A stretch of DNA of 64,000 bases from contig CAZVVT010000001.1 in assembly GCA_964630595.1 (NCBI GenBank), forward strand, positions 372,001 through 436,000, written 5' to 3'. Every line of letters begins with the position of its first letter. Within the stretch, counting starts at the first letter, position 1. The translations under genes were made by a program, and so were the position numbers. Below are positions 34,622 through 43,777 of the stretch, in pieces. This DNA is from CAZVVT01 sp964630595 (GTDB taxonomy: Bacteria; Chlamydiota; Chlamydiia; Chlamydiales; VFKH01). The notes beneath the pieces are model-generated. The model saw nothing but the letters and a program-made list of their open reading frames with translations, made no database searches and was not told the origin of the DNA.

Positions 34622-35962
34622 ATGAAAATACGAGAGATTCTGAGACAACAACAGACCGGTAAAAGTGCCGTCATAAAAGGTTGGGTGCGCACCGTGCGCA
34701 ACCAGAAGAATATTGCTTTCGTTGAAGTAAATGACGGTTCCTCTCTTGCCGGTCTGCAGGTAGTGCTCGATGGACAACTGCCCCCTGATGTCACAACAGG
34801 CTGTTCTGTCATTGCCACGGGAGAACTGGTTGCCAGCCCCGCCAAAGGGCAACCCATCGAAATGAAAGCCACAAGCTTGGAAGTAGTGGGCACCTGCGAT
34901 CCCGATGCCTACCCTCTGCAAAAAAAGCGTCACAGCTTTGAGTTTTTGCGCGAAATTGGCCACCTGCGTCCGCGCACCAACACACAAGGGGCTGTAGCCC
35001 GCGTGCGCAACGCTCTTGCAATGGCCACCCACGAATTTTTCCAGTCGCGCGGATTTTTGTGGGTGCACACCCCCATCATCACTACCTCTGACTGCGAAGG
35101 AGCGGGGCAGATGTTTCGCGTCTCTACTCTCCCTGCAGGAAAAACCGATTTCAGCGAAGACTTCTTCGGACGCGAGGCCTACCTTACTGTGTCGGGGCAA
35201 CTTGAGGGCGAAATCTATGCCTGCGCTCTTTCCGACATCTATACCTTTGGGCCCACCTTCCGCGCAGAAAACTCCAACACCTCGCGCCACCTAGCAGAGT
35301 TTTGGATGATTGAGCCAGAGATGGCTTTTGCCACACTCAATGACAACATGGACATTGCTGAGGCCTACCTCAAACACTGTTTGCAATATGTCATCAAAAA
35401 TAACCTCGATGACCTCCAATTCTTTGACCAGTTCATCGAAAATGGCCTGCTCAAACGCCTCGACAACGTGGTCTCCAATGAATTTGCTCGCATCACCTAC
35501 ACAGAAGCCATCGAGCTGCTCAAGCGCTCCGGAAAGACTTTTCAATTCCCTCACGAGTGGGGCGTGGATCTGCAATCAGAGCACGAGAGATGGCTCGCCG
35601 AAGAGTACTACAAAAAGCCGGTGATTCTCACCAACTACCCCAAAGAGATCAAATCGTTCTACATGCGCGCCAACGATGACGGAAAAACCGTCGCCGCCAT
35701 GGACGTCCTCGTCCCCAAAATTGGCGAAATCATCGGCGGCAGCCAGCGCGAAGAGCGCCTTCATCGCCTCGAAGCGAAGCTGCAAGAGTGCAACCTTCCC
35801 AAAGAGGCATACTGGTGGTACCTGGAATTGCGTAAGTGGGGTTCGGTACCTCACTCTGGTTTTGGTGCCGGCTTTGAGCGCCTAGTGCTCTTTGCCACGG
35901 GCATGGAGAACATCCGCGATGTCATCCCTTTCCCTCGCTGGCCCGGCCACGCAGAGTTTTAG
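34622..35962 (+). CDS. asnS: Asparaginyl-tRNA synthetase
   Basis: Class IIb synthetase, 446 residues. N-terminal OB fold (SAVIKGWVRTVRNQKNIAFVEV), class II motif 2 region (PTFRAENSNTSRHLAEFWM) and motif 3 (SGFGAGFERLVLF) are clear; the Asn-specific form is favoured by the conserved RNTQ-like spacing and PFPRWPGHAEF ending. Chlamydiaceae are known to lack it and use GatCAB, so its presence marks a non-Chlamydiaceae lineage or later gain. AAGGA precedes the ATG. Confidence 0.93.
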   Translation: MKIREILRQQQTGKSAVIKGWVRTVRNQKNIAFVEVNDGSSLAGLQVVLDGQLPPDVTTGCSVIATGELVASPAKGQPIEMKATSLEVVGTCDPDAYPLQKKRHSFEFLREIGHLRPRTNTQGAVARVRNALAMATHEFFQSRGFLWVHTPIITTSDCEGAGQMFRVSTLPAGKTDFSEDFFGREAYLTVSGQLEGEIYACALSDIYTFGPTFRAENSNTSRHLAEFWMIEPEMAFATLNDNMDIAEAYLKHCLQYVIKNNLDDLQFFDQFIENGLLKRLDNVVSNEFARITYTEAIELLKRSGKTFQFPHEWGVDLQSEHERWLAEEYYKKPVILTNYPKEIKSFYMRANDDGKTVAAMDVLVPKIGEIIGGSQREERLHRLEAKLQECNLPKEAYWWYLELRKWGSVPHSGFGAGFERLVLFATGMENIRDVIPFPRWPGHAEF

Positions 35963-36297
35963 TTTTCAACGCCCTCGTTACCGAAACGGCCAAAAGGTAA
36001 AAAGGGCTTCTCAGACCCTCCGAAAGGCCTTTCTGCTGCTGCAGAAGCAGCCGTGCATCTGACGAGCACTGCGCTGACAGCTCCAGCAATAGCTCTGCTT
36101 GTCTCTGCCGGATAAGGCGCTTCAACGACAGATTTAAAATCCACCTTTGCCACATTTTCCGAGATCTCTTTTTCTGTAAGCGCTTGGCGAGCAAAAATGG
36201 TTGCAATTGTTTGGAGGCTTTTTTCACTTACATACGACCCAAACTCTCGATAAAGCACGCGTTCAATAACATCTGCATCGGAAAGTCGACATACCAT
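35959..36297 (-). CDS. Small hypothetical protein
   Basis: 112 residues, starting MVCRLSDADVIERVLYREFG. A helical first half and an Ala-rich segment (RAIAGAVSAVLVRCTAASAAA) that might be membrane-active, then a Gly/Phe/Pro tail (FGGSEKPFLPFGRFG). It begins four bases after the stop of the larger unknown gene upstream on the same strand, with no SD of its own, so translation is probably coupled. No domain recognised. Confidence 0.55.
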   Translation of the reverse strand: MVCRLSDADVIERVLYREFGSYVSEKSLQTIATIFARQALTEKEISENVAKVDFKSVVEAPYPAETSRAIAGAVSAVLVRCTAASAAAERPFGGSEKPFLPFGRFGNEGVEN

Positions 36298-36300
36298 AAT

Positions 36301-37533
36301 TTAAAAATCCATGTTGGATAAGCTATCAAGCACTGCCGTCACACCTAAAAGGTCCGGCGCTTCACTTGCTTGAGCTACTCGGCTGCGCATCAAATCAAGA
36401 GTGGGTTGCAGCTTTTCTCGCGGCAGAATCTCTTGCGCCTTTTGGAGAAACTCTTCAACAATGCTTTCTCCAAAATCGTGCAGGTCCTCATCTGTATGAT
36501 CCGGTTTTTGCAACAACCGGTGAAATTCTCTCTCCTTATTGCGACTATATCGCGTGCTCTCAAAAGAGGGGGTTAATTCTCCCATTCGTTCAATCGCCGT
36601 GGAAATCGCGATTCGAATTTCATCTCGAGGCGGCAGAGGAGGGCTGTGCCTGTCAGCGCTTTCAACACTTGCACGCTCTTCTCTCTCTGCACTCGATTCG
36701 GCGCTCACAGGAGATCCGGCCTCCGTTAACCGACGCAACCTCTCCGCGCAAAAGCTGTCCACACTATCCTCTTGAGCCGTTTCCGCGTACTTTGCGGGCA
36801 AACCGCATAAATCAAGCACCGCTCCTGCGCAATTTTGTAGTAGATCTCCATGCATTTCGGATAAATGAGTAGGGTTTTTCCAATCAATCACGCGACGTTC
36901 ATAGCGCAAATCAAGAGGCGGCTCTACAATATATTCCTCATCGGGATCAAGTTTACGCGTCAAACACCCACTCCAGACAGCAATGCCAAAGTCGTCGCGA
37001 AACTCGAGAGCTAACGCTTCAATCTCTGCTTGAATAGCGGCTCGATCAGCCCCCCCTGCATGATAGCGACGAATGGCGTTGATCAATTTTCTGACACGCG
37101 CACGTAAAATAGGCGGGATTTCTCCTTCTATCGCCTTTCTTTCCACCTCTGCCAGATCTCGAAATGCCAGCGCAAATTTCAACCGGCGATACTTGAGCAG
37201 CTCACCCGTATAGCTCTTCACCTCTTCCCAAGTAAGATCGGGGTGGCCCCAATCAGGAATTCTCTGTCGAAGAACAGGCTCTTCTTCTGCAACCGTTAAA
37301 TCTCGGCTACTTTCTCTAACAACCACGCCCGTTACCGGATCGACGCGAAAACGATCTCTGATCTCCGCGCGGATTTTGTGACAAGCCGCCAGCGATTCTG
37401 GAGTTCCCGTAGCTCCATAGTCACGGGATGCAACAAAGAGCTCGGCGAGCTTCGCCTCTAACTCTCTAGGAAGCCTCTTACCGGGGGATCCTTCAGGTGA
37501 TGGGGAGCTCCCCTCAATGCCAGCAGCTGCCAT
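36301..37533 (-). CDS. Hypothetical protein with an internal duplication
   Basis: 410 residues, MAAAGIEGSSPSPEGSPG start. Two blocks of about 90 residues are similar: one around residues 30-115 (KIRAEIRDRFRVDPVTGVVVR, IPDWGHPDLTWEEV) and one around 135-240 (EFRDDFGIAVWSGCLTRKL, VIDWKNPTHLSEM). The C-terminal 170 residues are helical and Ser/Glu-rich. No known domain, TM or signal peptide. It lies between hemA and a small coupled gene. Possibly host-directed (inference). Confidence 0.7.
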   Translation of the reverse strand: MAAAGIEGSSPSPEGSPGKRLPRELEAKLAELFVASRDYGATGTPESLAACHKIRAEIRDRFRVDPVTGVVVRESSRDLTVAEEEPVLRQRIPDWGHPDLTWEEVKSYTGELLKYRRLKFALAFRDLAEVERKAIEGEIPPILRARVRKLINAIRRYHAGGADRAAIQAEIEALALEFRDDFGIAVWSGCLTRKLDPDEEYIVEPPLDLRYERRVIDWKNPTHLSEMHGDLLQNCAGAVLDLCGLPAKYAETAQEDSVDSFCAERLRRLTEAGSPVSAESSAEREERASVESADRHSPPLPPRDEIRIAISTAIERMGELTPSFESTRYSRNKEREFHRLLQKPDHTDEDLHDFGESIVEEFLQKAQEILPREKLQPTLDLMRSRVAQASEAPDLLGVTAVLDSLSNMDF

Positions 37534-37563
37534 ACTCCTTTGGATGTACCAAATGAGTGGAAT

Positions 37564-38442
37564 TTAGGCGACGAGCACTTCAGGGCTGCGTTTGCAGAAC
37601 ATCTCCAAATAACGGAGGGCCAGACGGGAAATTTCGCACTCAAATGCTTGAACAAGAGCATGATCCACCACGGGCCTTTCTGCAATGATATGATCCATGT
37701 TGAGCAATTCCACTTGCTCGCTTAATCGAGGATCGACATTGCGCGGCACACTCAAGTCGATGATACGCTTGGTCCCAAGCGCTTCAAACTCCTCAATATT
37801 AAGCAGATAAGAATTACAGCGGGTAGCAAACACCAGCGTCTCATAGCGCAGCCAGGAGCGCTTGTCATCCCAAGGCACATCGCACAGGCCGCTACGGTTG
37901 GTGAACGCCCCCGGCCTTTTCGCAGCGATAGCACAGTTGATCTCTGAGTGGCCCACATAGAGCACGCAGCCGCGGATGTGACGGCAGACGATCTCTTCAA
38001 CAGAGAGATTCTGCTGCGGCCACTGACTTCTCACCCATTTGCCGACCTTGAGAGCCTTCTGGAAGAGAAAGTGGAGGTCGGAGTTTGCATTGCACCGCCC
38101 CTCATCGTAGGCCTGGCGCACCTGGCCCTGCACCTGCGTCTCTCCCACCACTGCGCTGTCCAGCCCTGCCGTCACTCGGCAGAGGTGGGCAAAACAGTCG
38201 GCGCCAAAAAAAGTATAGAGTTTTTGCTCGAAATCCCCCGTAACCTCCGCTTTCAAGCGTTGGATAATGGCACTATGCAGGTTATCGGGTTCTGGATGGC
38301 TAAAGTAAATTTCAGTTCTATTACAAGTAGAAAGAAGAATATAGAAACCATCAAATCCACCGCGACCGAGGCTTTTTGCAACCTGCTCGCGCAGCGCCAA
38401 CTCGGCACATTTGTGGTTGATGCCCAAAATTCCTATTTGCAT
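37564..38442 (-). CDS. hemA: Glutamyl-tRNA reductase (short chlamydial form)
   Basis: First committed enzyme of tetrapyrrole synthesis in bacteria; makes glutamate-1-semialdehyde from Glu-tRNA using NADPH. Catalytic Cys40 lies in LLSTCNRTE; GETQVQGQVRQAY marks the second signature. The NADPH domain region is divergent (CVLYVGHSEINCAIAAKRPG) and the C-terminal dimerisation domain is much shortened: 292 residues against more than 400 in most bacteria. Divergent from gyrB2 by 79 bases, the same arrangement as in Chlamydia. Confidence 0.88.
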   Translation of the reverse strand: MQIGILGINHKCAELALREQVAKSLGRGGFDGFYILLSTCNRTEIYFSHPEPDNLHSAIIQRLKAEVTGDFEQKLYTFFGADCFAHLCRVTAGLDSAVVGETQVQGQVRQAYDEGRCNANSDLHFLFQKALKVGKWVRSQWPQQNLSVEEIVCRHIRGCVLYVGHSEINCAIAAKRPGAFTNRSGLCDVPWDDKRSWLRYETLVFATRCNSYLLNIEEFEALGTKRIIDLSVPRNVDPRLSEQVELLNMDHIIAERPVVDHALVQAFECEISRLALRYLEMFCKRSPEVLVA

Positions 38443-38521
38443 GAAACATTAGGTATAATGAGGTGTAGGAATTTTTGGACACTGGGAAAAAATCCTCTCC
38501 GGTAGATAATCTCCCGCCATC

Positions 38522-40315
38522 ATGGCGAAAGCGTATACAGAAGCTTCTATTCAAACCCTCGATGCCTTAGCGCATATCCGTCTTCGTTCAGGGATGTACA
38601 TTGGGCGACTGGGAGATGGCTCACACCCCGATGATGGCATTTACATTCTCATCAAAGAGGCGATCGACAACAGCATCGATGAGTTCATCATGGGCCATGG
38701 CAAAAAGATCGAGGTGACTGTCGATGGACAGGAGGTTACCGTACGCGACTATGGCCGCGGCATTCCTCTTGGCAAGGTAGTTGACTGCGTTTCCAAAATC
38801 AATACGGGCGCGAAGTACAACGACGACGTCTTCCAATTTTCCGTCGGCTTAAATGGAGTCGGTCTCAAGGCCGTCAACGCTCTCTCCTCTTCCTTCACCG
38901 TGAAAAGCGTTCGCGAAGGGCAGGCGCAAGAGGCGCATTTTGAACGCGGCATGCTCAAAGGGGATAAAAAGAGCAAAAGCGCAGAAGAAAATGGCGTACT
39001 GATTCGCTTTACTCCCGACGTGGAGATCTTCAAAAAGTTTGCCTTTGATCAAAGCTATCTTCTCAAGCGATTCCATCATTACGCCTATCTCAATTCCGGT
39101 CTCACCATCGTCTTTAACGGACAGTCCATCCGCTCCGAACATGGCCTACTTGATCTGCTCGATAGTGAAGTCAAAGAAGAGCGCCTTTATGAGCCTCTGA
39201 GCTACCGCGATAAGCAGCTCGAATTCGCCATCCTTCACACCACTTCGTACGGAGAAAACTACTTCTCTTTCGTCAACGGACAACATACCAGCGATGGCGG
39301 AACCCATTTGAGTGCCTTCAAAGAGGGCATTTTGAAAGCGGTCAACGAATTTTCCGGAAAAGGCTTTCAAGGGGCTGATGTGCGCGAAGGGATTTTCGGC
39401 GCTATTTCCGTGCGCGTGAAAGACCCCGTCTTTGAATCTCAGACGAAGAACAAATTGGGCAACACCGACTTGAAAGGACCCCTTACACAAGCTGTGAAGG
39501 AGGCCCTCTTACGCCTTTTGTACGAAAATCCTGAAACGGGCAAGACGCTGGTTGACCGCGTGACCTTCAACGAAAAATTACGCAAAGAGCTCGCCGCAGT
39601 TAAAAAGGAAGCCTCCGAAAAGCAGAAAAAAATCAGCTTCAAGATCCCGAAACTGCGCGATAGCAAATTCCATAAAACAGACAACGGCAAGAAAGAGACG
39701 ATGATCTTCTTGACCGAGGGTGAATCGGCCAGCGCCTCCATCGTCTCTTCGCGTGACCCTCTGACGCAAGCCGTCTTTTCTCTGCGCGGAAAACCGTTGA
39801 ACGTGCACGGCATGCGCCAAGACCAGCTCTACAAAAACGAGGAGATGTTCAACTTGATGAAGGCTCTCGATATTGAAGAGAGCTGCGAAAACTTGCGCTT
39901 CGATAAAGTCATCCTCGCCACCGATGCCGACGTGGACGGCATGCACATCCGCAATCTTCTGATCACCTTCTTCCTCACCTACTTTGAATCGCTGGTGATG
40001 AATGGCCATCTCTACATTCTGCAAACGCCTCTTTTCAAAGTACGCAATAAGGAGAAGACCCTCTTCTGCTACTCTGAAGAAGAAAAAGAAGATGCGGTGA
40101 AGAAGCTCAAAACGAGCATTGAAATCACCCGCTTCAAAGGACTGGGAGAAATCTCACCCAATGAGTTCAAGCCCTTTATCGGCCCTGAGATGCGCCATGA
40201 GCTGGTGAATGTAGCAACCTTCTCCGACATCAAACCAACGCTAGAATTCTACATGGGGAAGAACACACCCGACCGCAAAGAGTTCATCATGAAAAATCTG
40301 ATCACGGACTTATAG
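38522..40315 (+). CDS. gyrB2: Second type II topoisomerase subunit B (GyrB/ParE-like)
   Basis: ATPase subunit paired with the next gene. GHKL ATP site with EAIDNSIDEF and the DYGRGIPLG motif, VGLNGVGLKAVNALS, then the TOPRIM domain with FLTEGESAS and DADVDGMHIRNLL. 597 residues, lacking the long GyrB insertion, so ParE-like in size. It matches the chlamydial second gyrase-like pair next to hemA; whether it acts as gyrase or topoisomerase IV is not shown. Confidence 0.9.
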   Translation: MAKAYTEASIQTLDALAHIRLRSGMYIGRLGDGSHPDDGIYILIKEAIDNSIDEFIMGHGKKIEVTVDGQEVTVRDYGRGIPLGKVVDCVSKINTGAKYNDDVFQFSVGLNGVGLKAVNALSSSFTVKSVREGQAQEAHFERGMLKGDKKSKSAEENGVLIRFTPDVEIFKKFAFDQSYLLKRFHHYAYLNSGLTIVFNGQSIRSEHGLLDLLDSEVKEERLYEPLSYRDKQLEFAILHTTSYGENYFSFVNGQHTSDGGTHLSAFKEGILKAVNEFSGKGFQGADVREGIFGAISVRVKDPVFESQTKNKLGNTDLKGPLTQAVKEALLRLLYENPETGKTLVDRVTFNEKLRKELAAVKKEASEKQKKISFKIPKLRDSKFHKTDNGKKETMIFLTEGESASASIVSSRDPLTQAVFSLRGKPLNVHGMRQDQLYKNEEMFNLMKALDIEESCENLRFDKVILATDADVDGMHIRNLLITFFLTYFESLVMNGHLYILQTPLFKVRNKEKTLFCYSEEEKEDAVKKLKTSIEITRFKGLGEISPNEFKPFIGPEMRHELVNVATFSDIKPTLEFYMGKNTPDRKEFIMKNLITDL

Positions 40316-40318
40316 AGT

Positions 40319-42235
40319 ATGGACGACTTAAAACAGCAGATGCGGAACTATTTTCTGCAGTACGCCTCTTATGTGATCTTAGACCGCGCGATCCCCAGCA
40401 TTGTGGACGGCTTAAAACCGGTGCAGCGCCGCATTCTTCATACGCTCTACGGCATGCATGACGGGAAGCTGCACAAAGTCGCCAACGTGGCGGGGCAGAC
40501 CATGGCGCTCCATCCGCACGGCGATGCGCCCATCATCGACGCGCTTGTCAACCTAGCGAACAAAAACCTGCTGATGGACCGCCAGGGAAATTTCGGCAAC
40601 CTCTATACCGGCGATCCCGCTGCAGCAGCCCGTTATATTGAAACGCGCCTGTCTAAACTGGGGATCGATACACTCTTTAATCCCGAAATCACTCCCACCA
40701 CTGCCTCTTACGACGGCCGCAACCAAGAACCGATCTATCTACCGGCGAAGATTCCCCTTCTCTTGATTTTGGGTGCAGAGGGCATTGCTGTGGGCATGTC
40801 GACCAAGATTTTGCCGCACAATTTCAAAGAGTTGCTCGAAGCGCAGATCTCTTTACTACAAGACAAAACCCCTAAGATTCTGCCCGACTTTCCCACGGGC
40901 GGCATCATGGATGCCTCTGAGTACAATTCCGGCCGCGGCCGCGTCAAGGTGCGCGTGAAGTGCGAAATCCCCGATGACAAAACCATCATCATCCGCCAAA
41001 TCTGTCCGGGCACAACAACGGAATCCTTGATTGAATCAATCGACGAGGCTGCCAAGAAGGGCAAAATCAAAATCGATTCCATCAACGACTACACAGCAGA
41101 AAATGTTGAGATCGAAATCAAGCTGCCCCGCGGCCACTACGCTAAGCAGCTCCTGGACTCTCTCTACGCCTTCACGCAGTGTGAAGTGTCGATTCAGCCG
41201 CAGATGGTGGTCATCCAAGAAGGACACCCGGTCACGACCACGGTTTTGGAGATCCTCAAGCACAACACAGCGCAGCTCAAAGGCTTTCTGCAGCAGGAAT
41301 TGGAACTGGATCGACACAAGATCAAGGAACGGATCTTCTCTAAAAACTTAGAGCAGATTTTCATTGAAAATCGCCTCTACAAGAAGTTGGAAGAGGTCAA
41401 GAGCGAAGATCTTTTGGATAAGACTGTCGAGACCAGCTTGAAGCCCTTTATCAAGATTCTCTACCGAGAACCCGTTGCCGAAGACAGAAGGCGCCTGCTC
41501 GCCATTCCCATTCGCCGCATCTCCAAATTCGACATCGACAAAAACCAAGAGGAGATCGCTGCTTGCGAGAAAGAGCTTGAAATCGTGGAGAAGAAGCTCA
41601 AGAACATGGTGAAGACCGCCATCGACTACCTTCAAGCTCTTTTGGAGAAGTATGGCGCTCAATTTCCTCGCAAGACTGCCATTAAGAGCATCGAAGAGGT
41701 GGACGTGCGCGCTGTTTCCACGCGCAAAGTAAAACTCTTTGTCGATCCCAGCGGATTTATTGGCACCAAAGTGGATGGCGAAATCCAAATCGAATGCACC
41801 AACTACGACAAGATTCTCGCCTTTTCCAAAGACGGAACCTATACCGTCACTCCCATCCGCGATAAGCACTTTGTCTCCAAAGAAGAGATCGTTCATGTGG
41901 GCATCGCCGATAAGCAAACCGTATTCACCGTGCTCTTTCTCGATGAAAAGAAACAAATCTGCGTGAAAAGATTTGTCGTCTCGCAGTTCATTCAAGATAA
42001 GATTTACCGATTTGTCGATGAGAAGGGTAAATTTCTCGCCCTCACCACGGCAGAAAATCCCGCCGTCGAGCTATTCTATAAGGAGAAACCCAAACAGAAG
42101 GTCAACCAAGAGACCAAAAAGTTGGGTGAAGAATTGGTGAAGAATCCTCAAGCCAAAGGCGTGCGTATCTCCGATAAGGAGTTGAAACGCTTCAACTTTA
42201 ACTGTCCTGTGAACTTGCGATGCATACCCGAATAG
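40319..42235 (+). CDS. gyrA2: Second type II topoisomerase subunit A (GyrA/ParC-like)
   Basis: DNA-breaking subunit, three bases after gyrB2. N-terminal RAIPSIVDGLKPVQRRILH, the HPHGDAPIIDALV motif, and the catalytic tyrosine in AAARYIETRLS. The coiled-coil and gate region follow. The C terminus is only about 150 residues past the core with few beta-pinwheel repeats, so strong negative supercoiling is unlikely (inference). 638 residues. Confidence 0.9.
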   Translation: MDDLKQQMRNYFLQYASYVILDRAIPSIVDGLKPVQRRILHTLYGMHDGKLHKVANVAGQTMALHPHGDAPIIDALVNLANKNLLMDRQGNFGNLYTGDPAAAARYIETRLSKLGIDTLFNPEITPTTASYDGRNQEPIYLPAKIPLLLILGAEGIAVGMSTKILPHNFKELLEAQISLLQDKTPKILPDFPTGGIMDASEYNSGRGRVKVRVKCEIPDDKTIIIRQICPGTTTESLIESIDEAAKKGKIKIDSINDYTAENVEIEIKLPRGHYAKQLLDSLYAFTQCEVSIQPQMVVIQEGHPVTTTVLEILKHNTAQLKGFLQQELELDRHKIKERIFSKNLEQIFIENRLYKKLEEVKSEDLLDKTVETSLKPFIKILYREPVAEDRRRLLAIPIRRISKFDIDKNQEEIAACEKELEIVEKKLKNMVKTAIDYLQALLEKYGAQFPRKTAIKSIEEVDVRAVSTRKVKLFVDPSGFIGTKVDGEIQIECTNYDKILAFSKDGTYTVTPIRDKHFVSKEEIVHVGIADKQTVFTVLFLDEKKQICVKRFVVSQFIQDKIYRFVDEKGKFLALTTAENPAVELFYKEKPKQKVNQETKKLGEELVKNPQAKGVRISDKELKRFNFNCPVNLRCIPE

Positions 42236-42378
42236 AAGAACCTGTGCAACAAACTCCCGCCACTGCCGTCCAAGAGCCTATGGAGGCCTTTCGCGAGGCG
42301 CTGCTCAAAAAAGTCATCCTCGATATCCAAAGCTTTGAACAGGCAATGAAGAGAGCGCGTGAGCGTAGTCGTTCCTAA
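42220..42378 (+). CDS. Small hypothetical protein between gyrA2 and rluD
   Basis: 52 codons: MHTRIEEPVQQ start, then a helical EAFREALLKKVILD and a basic tail KRARERSRS. It overlaps gyrA2 by 16 bases and the rluD start by 20 bases. A short gene in the same place is present in Chlamydia. No domain known. The position and overlaps, rather than sequence features, support it. Confidence 0.55.
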   Translation: MHTRIEEPVQQTPATAVQEPMEAFREALLKKVILDIQSFEQAMKRARERSRS

Positions 42379-43237
42379 AGAGAGCGCTGGTCAGCGCCTC
42401 GACGTCTTTCTTACACAGGCCTTTCCTGGCCAGTCGCGCTCCTATTTTCAAAAGCTGATCGACCAAGGGCTGGTGCTCGTCTCCGGCTGCGTGGTGAAAA
42501 AACGAACGCAGGTAGAAGAGGGCGACGAGATTGAAGTTGAGTTTGCCCTCACGCAAGAGCTGGCTGCCGTACCAGAAGAGATTCCCCTCGATATCATCTT
42601 TGAAGATGAACATCTCATCGTCATCAATAAGCCCGCTGGCATGGTGGTCCATCCCGCCCCCGGCCATTTTTCGGGCACCTTTGCCAATGCTTTGTTGTGG
42701 CATTGCAAAAACCTGACTTTCGATGAAAAGGTACGTCCCGGCATTGTCCACCGCCTCGATAAAGACACCACGGGGCTGCTCGTTGCTGCAAAAACGCCCG
42801 AAGCCCACAGGGCTCTGGTGGCCGCTTTTGCTGCTCGCTCCATCGATAAACGCTATTTAGCTCTCGCTTCCGGCCATCCCAAAGACCAACGCATCGATCT
42901 GCCCATCGGCCGCGACCCCCAGAATCGACAACGCATGACCGTCACGAAAGGGGGCAAACAAGCCACCACCGACGTCCGAGTCCTAGCGCGCTATAAAGAA
43001 GCGAGCCTCATCGAATGCCACCTCATTACAGGTAGAACACACCAGATCCGCGTCCACCTCAAGGCCATCGGTTGCCCCCTCTTGGGAGACCCAATTTATG
43101 GGGCAGTCCACAGCCGTGCCTCTCGGCAGATGTTGCACGCCGCCCAGCTAAAATTTACTCATCCTATTAAGCAGGAAGAACTTACGTTTATAGCCCCTCT
43201 TCCGGCCGATATGGACGGCCTGATAAAAAATTTGTAG
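42359..43237 (+). CDS. rluD: 23S rRNA pseudouridine synthase, RluD family
   Basis: S4 domain at the start (QRLDVFLTQAFPGQSRSYFQ), then the catalytic Asp motif PGIVHRLDKDTTGLLVAAK and the TGRTHQIRVHLKAIG motif. 292 residues. The start is a GTG inside the preceding small gene. RluD modifies helix 69 of 23S rRNA in E. coli; which site is used here is inferred from family only. Confidence 0.92.
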   Translation: MSVVVPKESAGQRLDVFLTQAFPGQSRSYFQKLIDQGLVLVSGCVVKKRTQVEEGDEIEVEFALTQELAAVPEEIPLDIIFEDEHLIVINKPAGMVVHPAPGHFSGTFANALLWHCKNLTFDEKVRPGIVHRLDKDTTGLLVAAKTPEAHRALVAAFAARSIDKRYLALASGHPKDQRIDLPIGRDPQNRQRMTVTKGGKQATTDVRVLARYKEASLIECHLITGRTHQIRVHLKAIGCPLLGDPIYGAVHSRASRQMLHAAQLKFTHPIKQEELTFIAPLPADMDGLIKNL

Positions 43238-43354
43238 CTGTTTTTCCCCTCTATGATCTATAGATGGAGGTATGAGAGCCTATTAAGGAGCTTCCTCCGT
43301 TTGGCGGGAGAAGTGCCTCATAGGGTTCAAGTAATCATTTTAAGGAGTCATTCC

Positions 43355-43549
43355 ATGAAAAAAGCACTATCCGCTGCACTGATCGCTGTTGCATCCGTTG
43401 CGGCTCTCGTAACAGGTTGTAGCCGTTGTGGCGATCCCTGTGGCAACCCATGTGATTGGAACAATTGCTGTGAGCCATGCCCACAACCTTGTCCAGCACC
43501 TTGCCCACAACCCTGCGATCCTTGCCAGCCAACAAATTGCTGCTACTAA
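43355..43549 (+). CDS. omcA: Small cysteine-rich outer membrane lipoprotein OmcA
   Basis: 64 residues. Lys-rich start and hydrophobic stretch end in a lipobox (ALVTGC, Cys22), so it is a lipoprotein. The mature part has 13 cysteines including the lipid-bearing Cys22, with PCPQPCPAPCPQPC-type repeats. In Chlamydia, OmcA is part of the disulphide-linked envelope of the infectious elementary body. AAGGAG precedes the start. A strong terminator follows, so it can be transcribed separately from omcB. Confidence 0.88.
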   Translation: MKKALSAALIAVASVAALVTGCSRCGDPCGNPCDWNNCCEPCPQPCPAPCPQPCDPCQPTNCCY

Positions 43550-43581
43550 TCGTCAGTTAACTTTCGTTAACTGTGGGTTTT

Positions 43582-43629
43582 AATCTTGAGATCGGTGGTT
43601 TTCACCCTGATCTCAAGATTTTTTATTTT
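43582..43629 (+). terminator. Rho-independent terminator after omcA
   Basis: Perfect 12-bp stem (43582-43593 with 43609-43620) around a 15-base loop, followed by TTTTATTTT. It separates omcA from omcB. Confidence 0.85.
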
Positions 43630-43777
43630 CCCCTCTTAAAACCTGAATTTCTGATTCAAACTTAAAATTTTTCCTCTAGACCTTTTTCAAACGCATCCGC
43701 TATAGAGTGAGGGTAGAACGCAAGGGGCTACCAATGGCTCCGTGCCCAAATCTATTAATCTTGCAAGGAGTCTCCTC

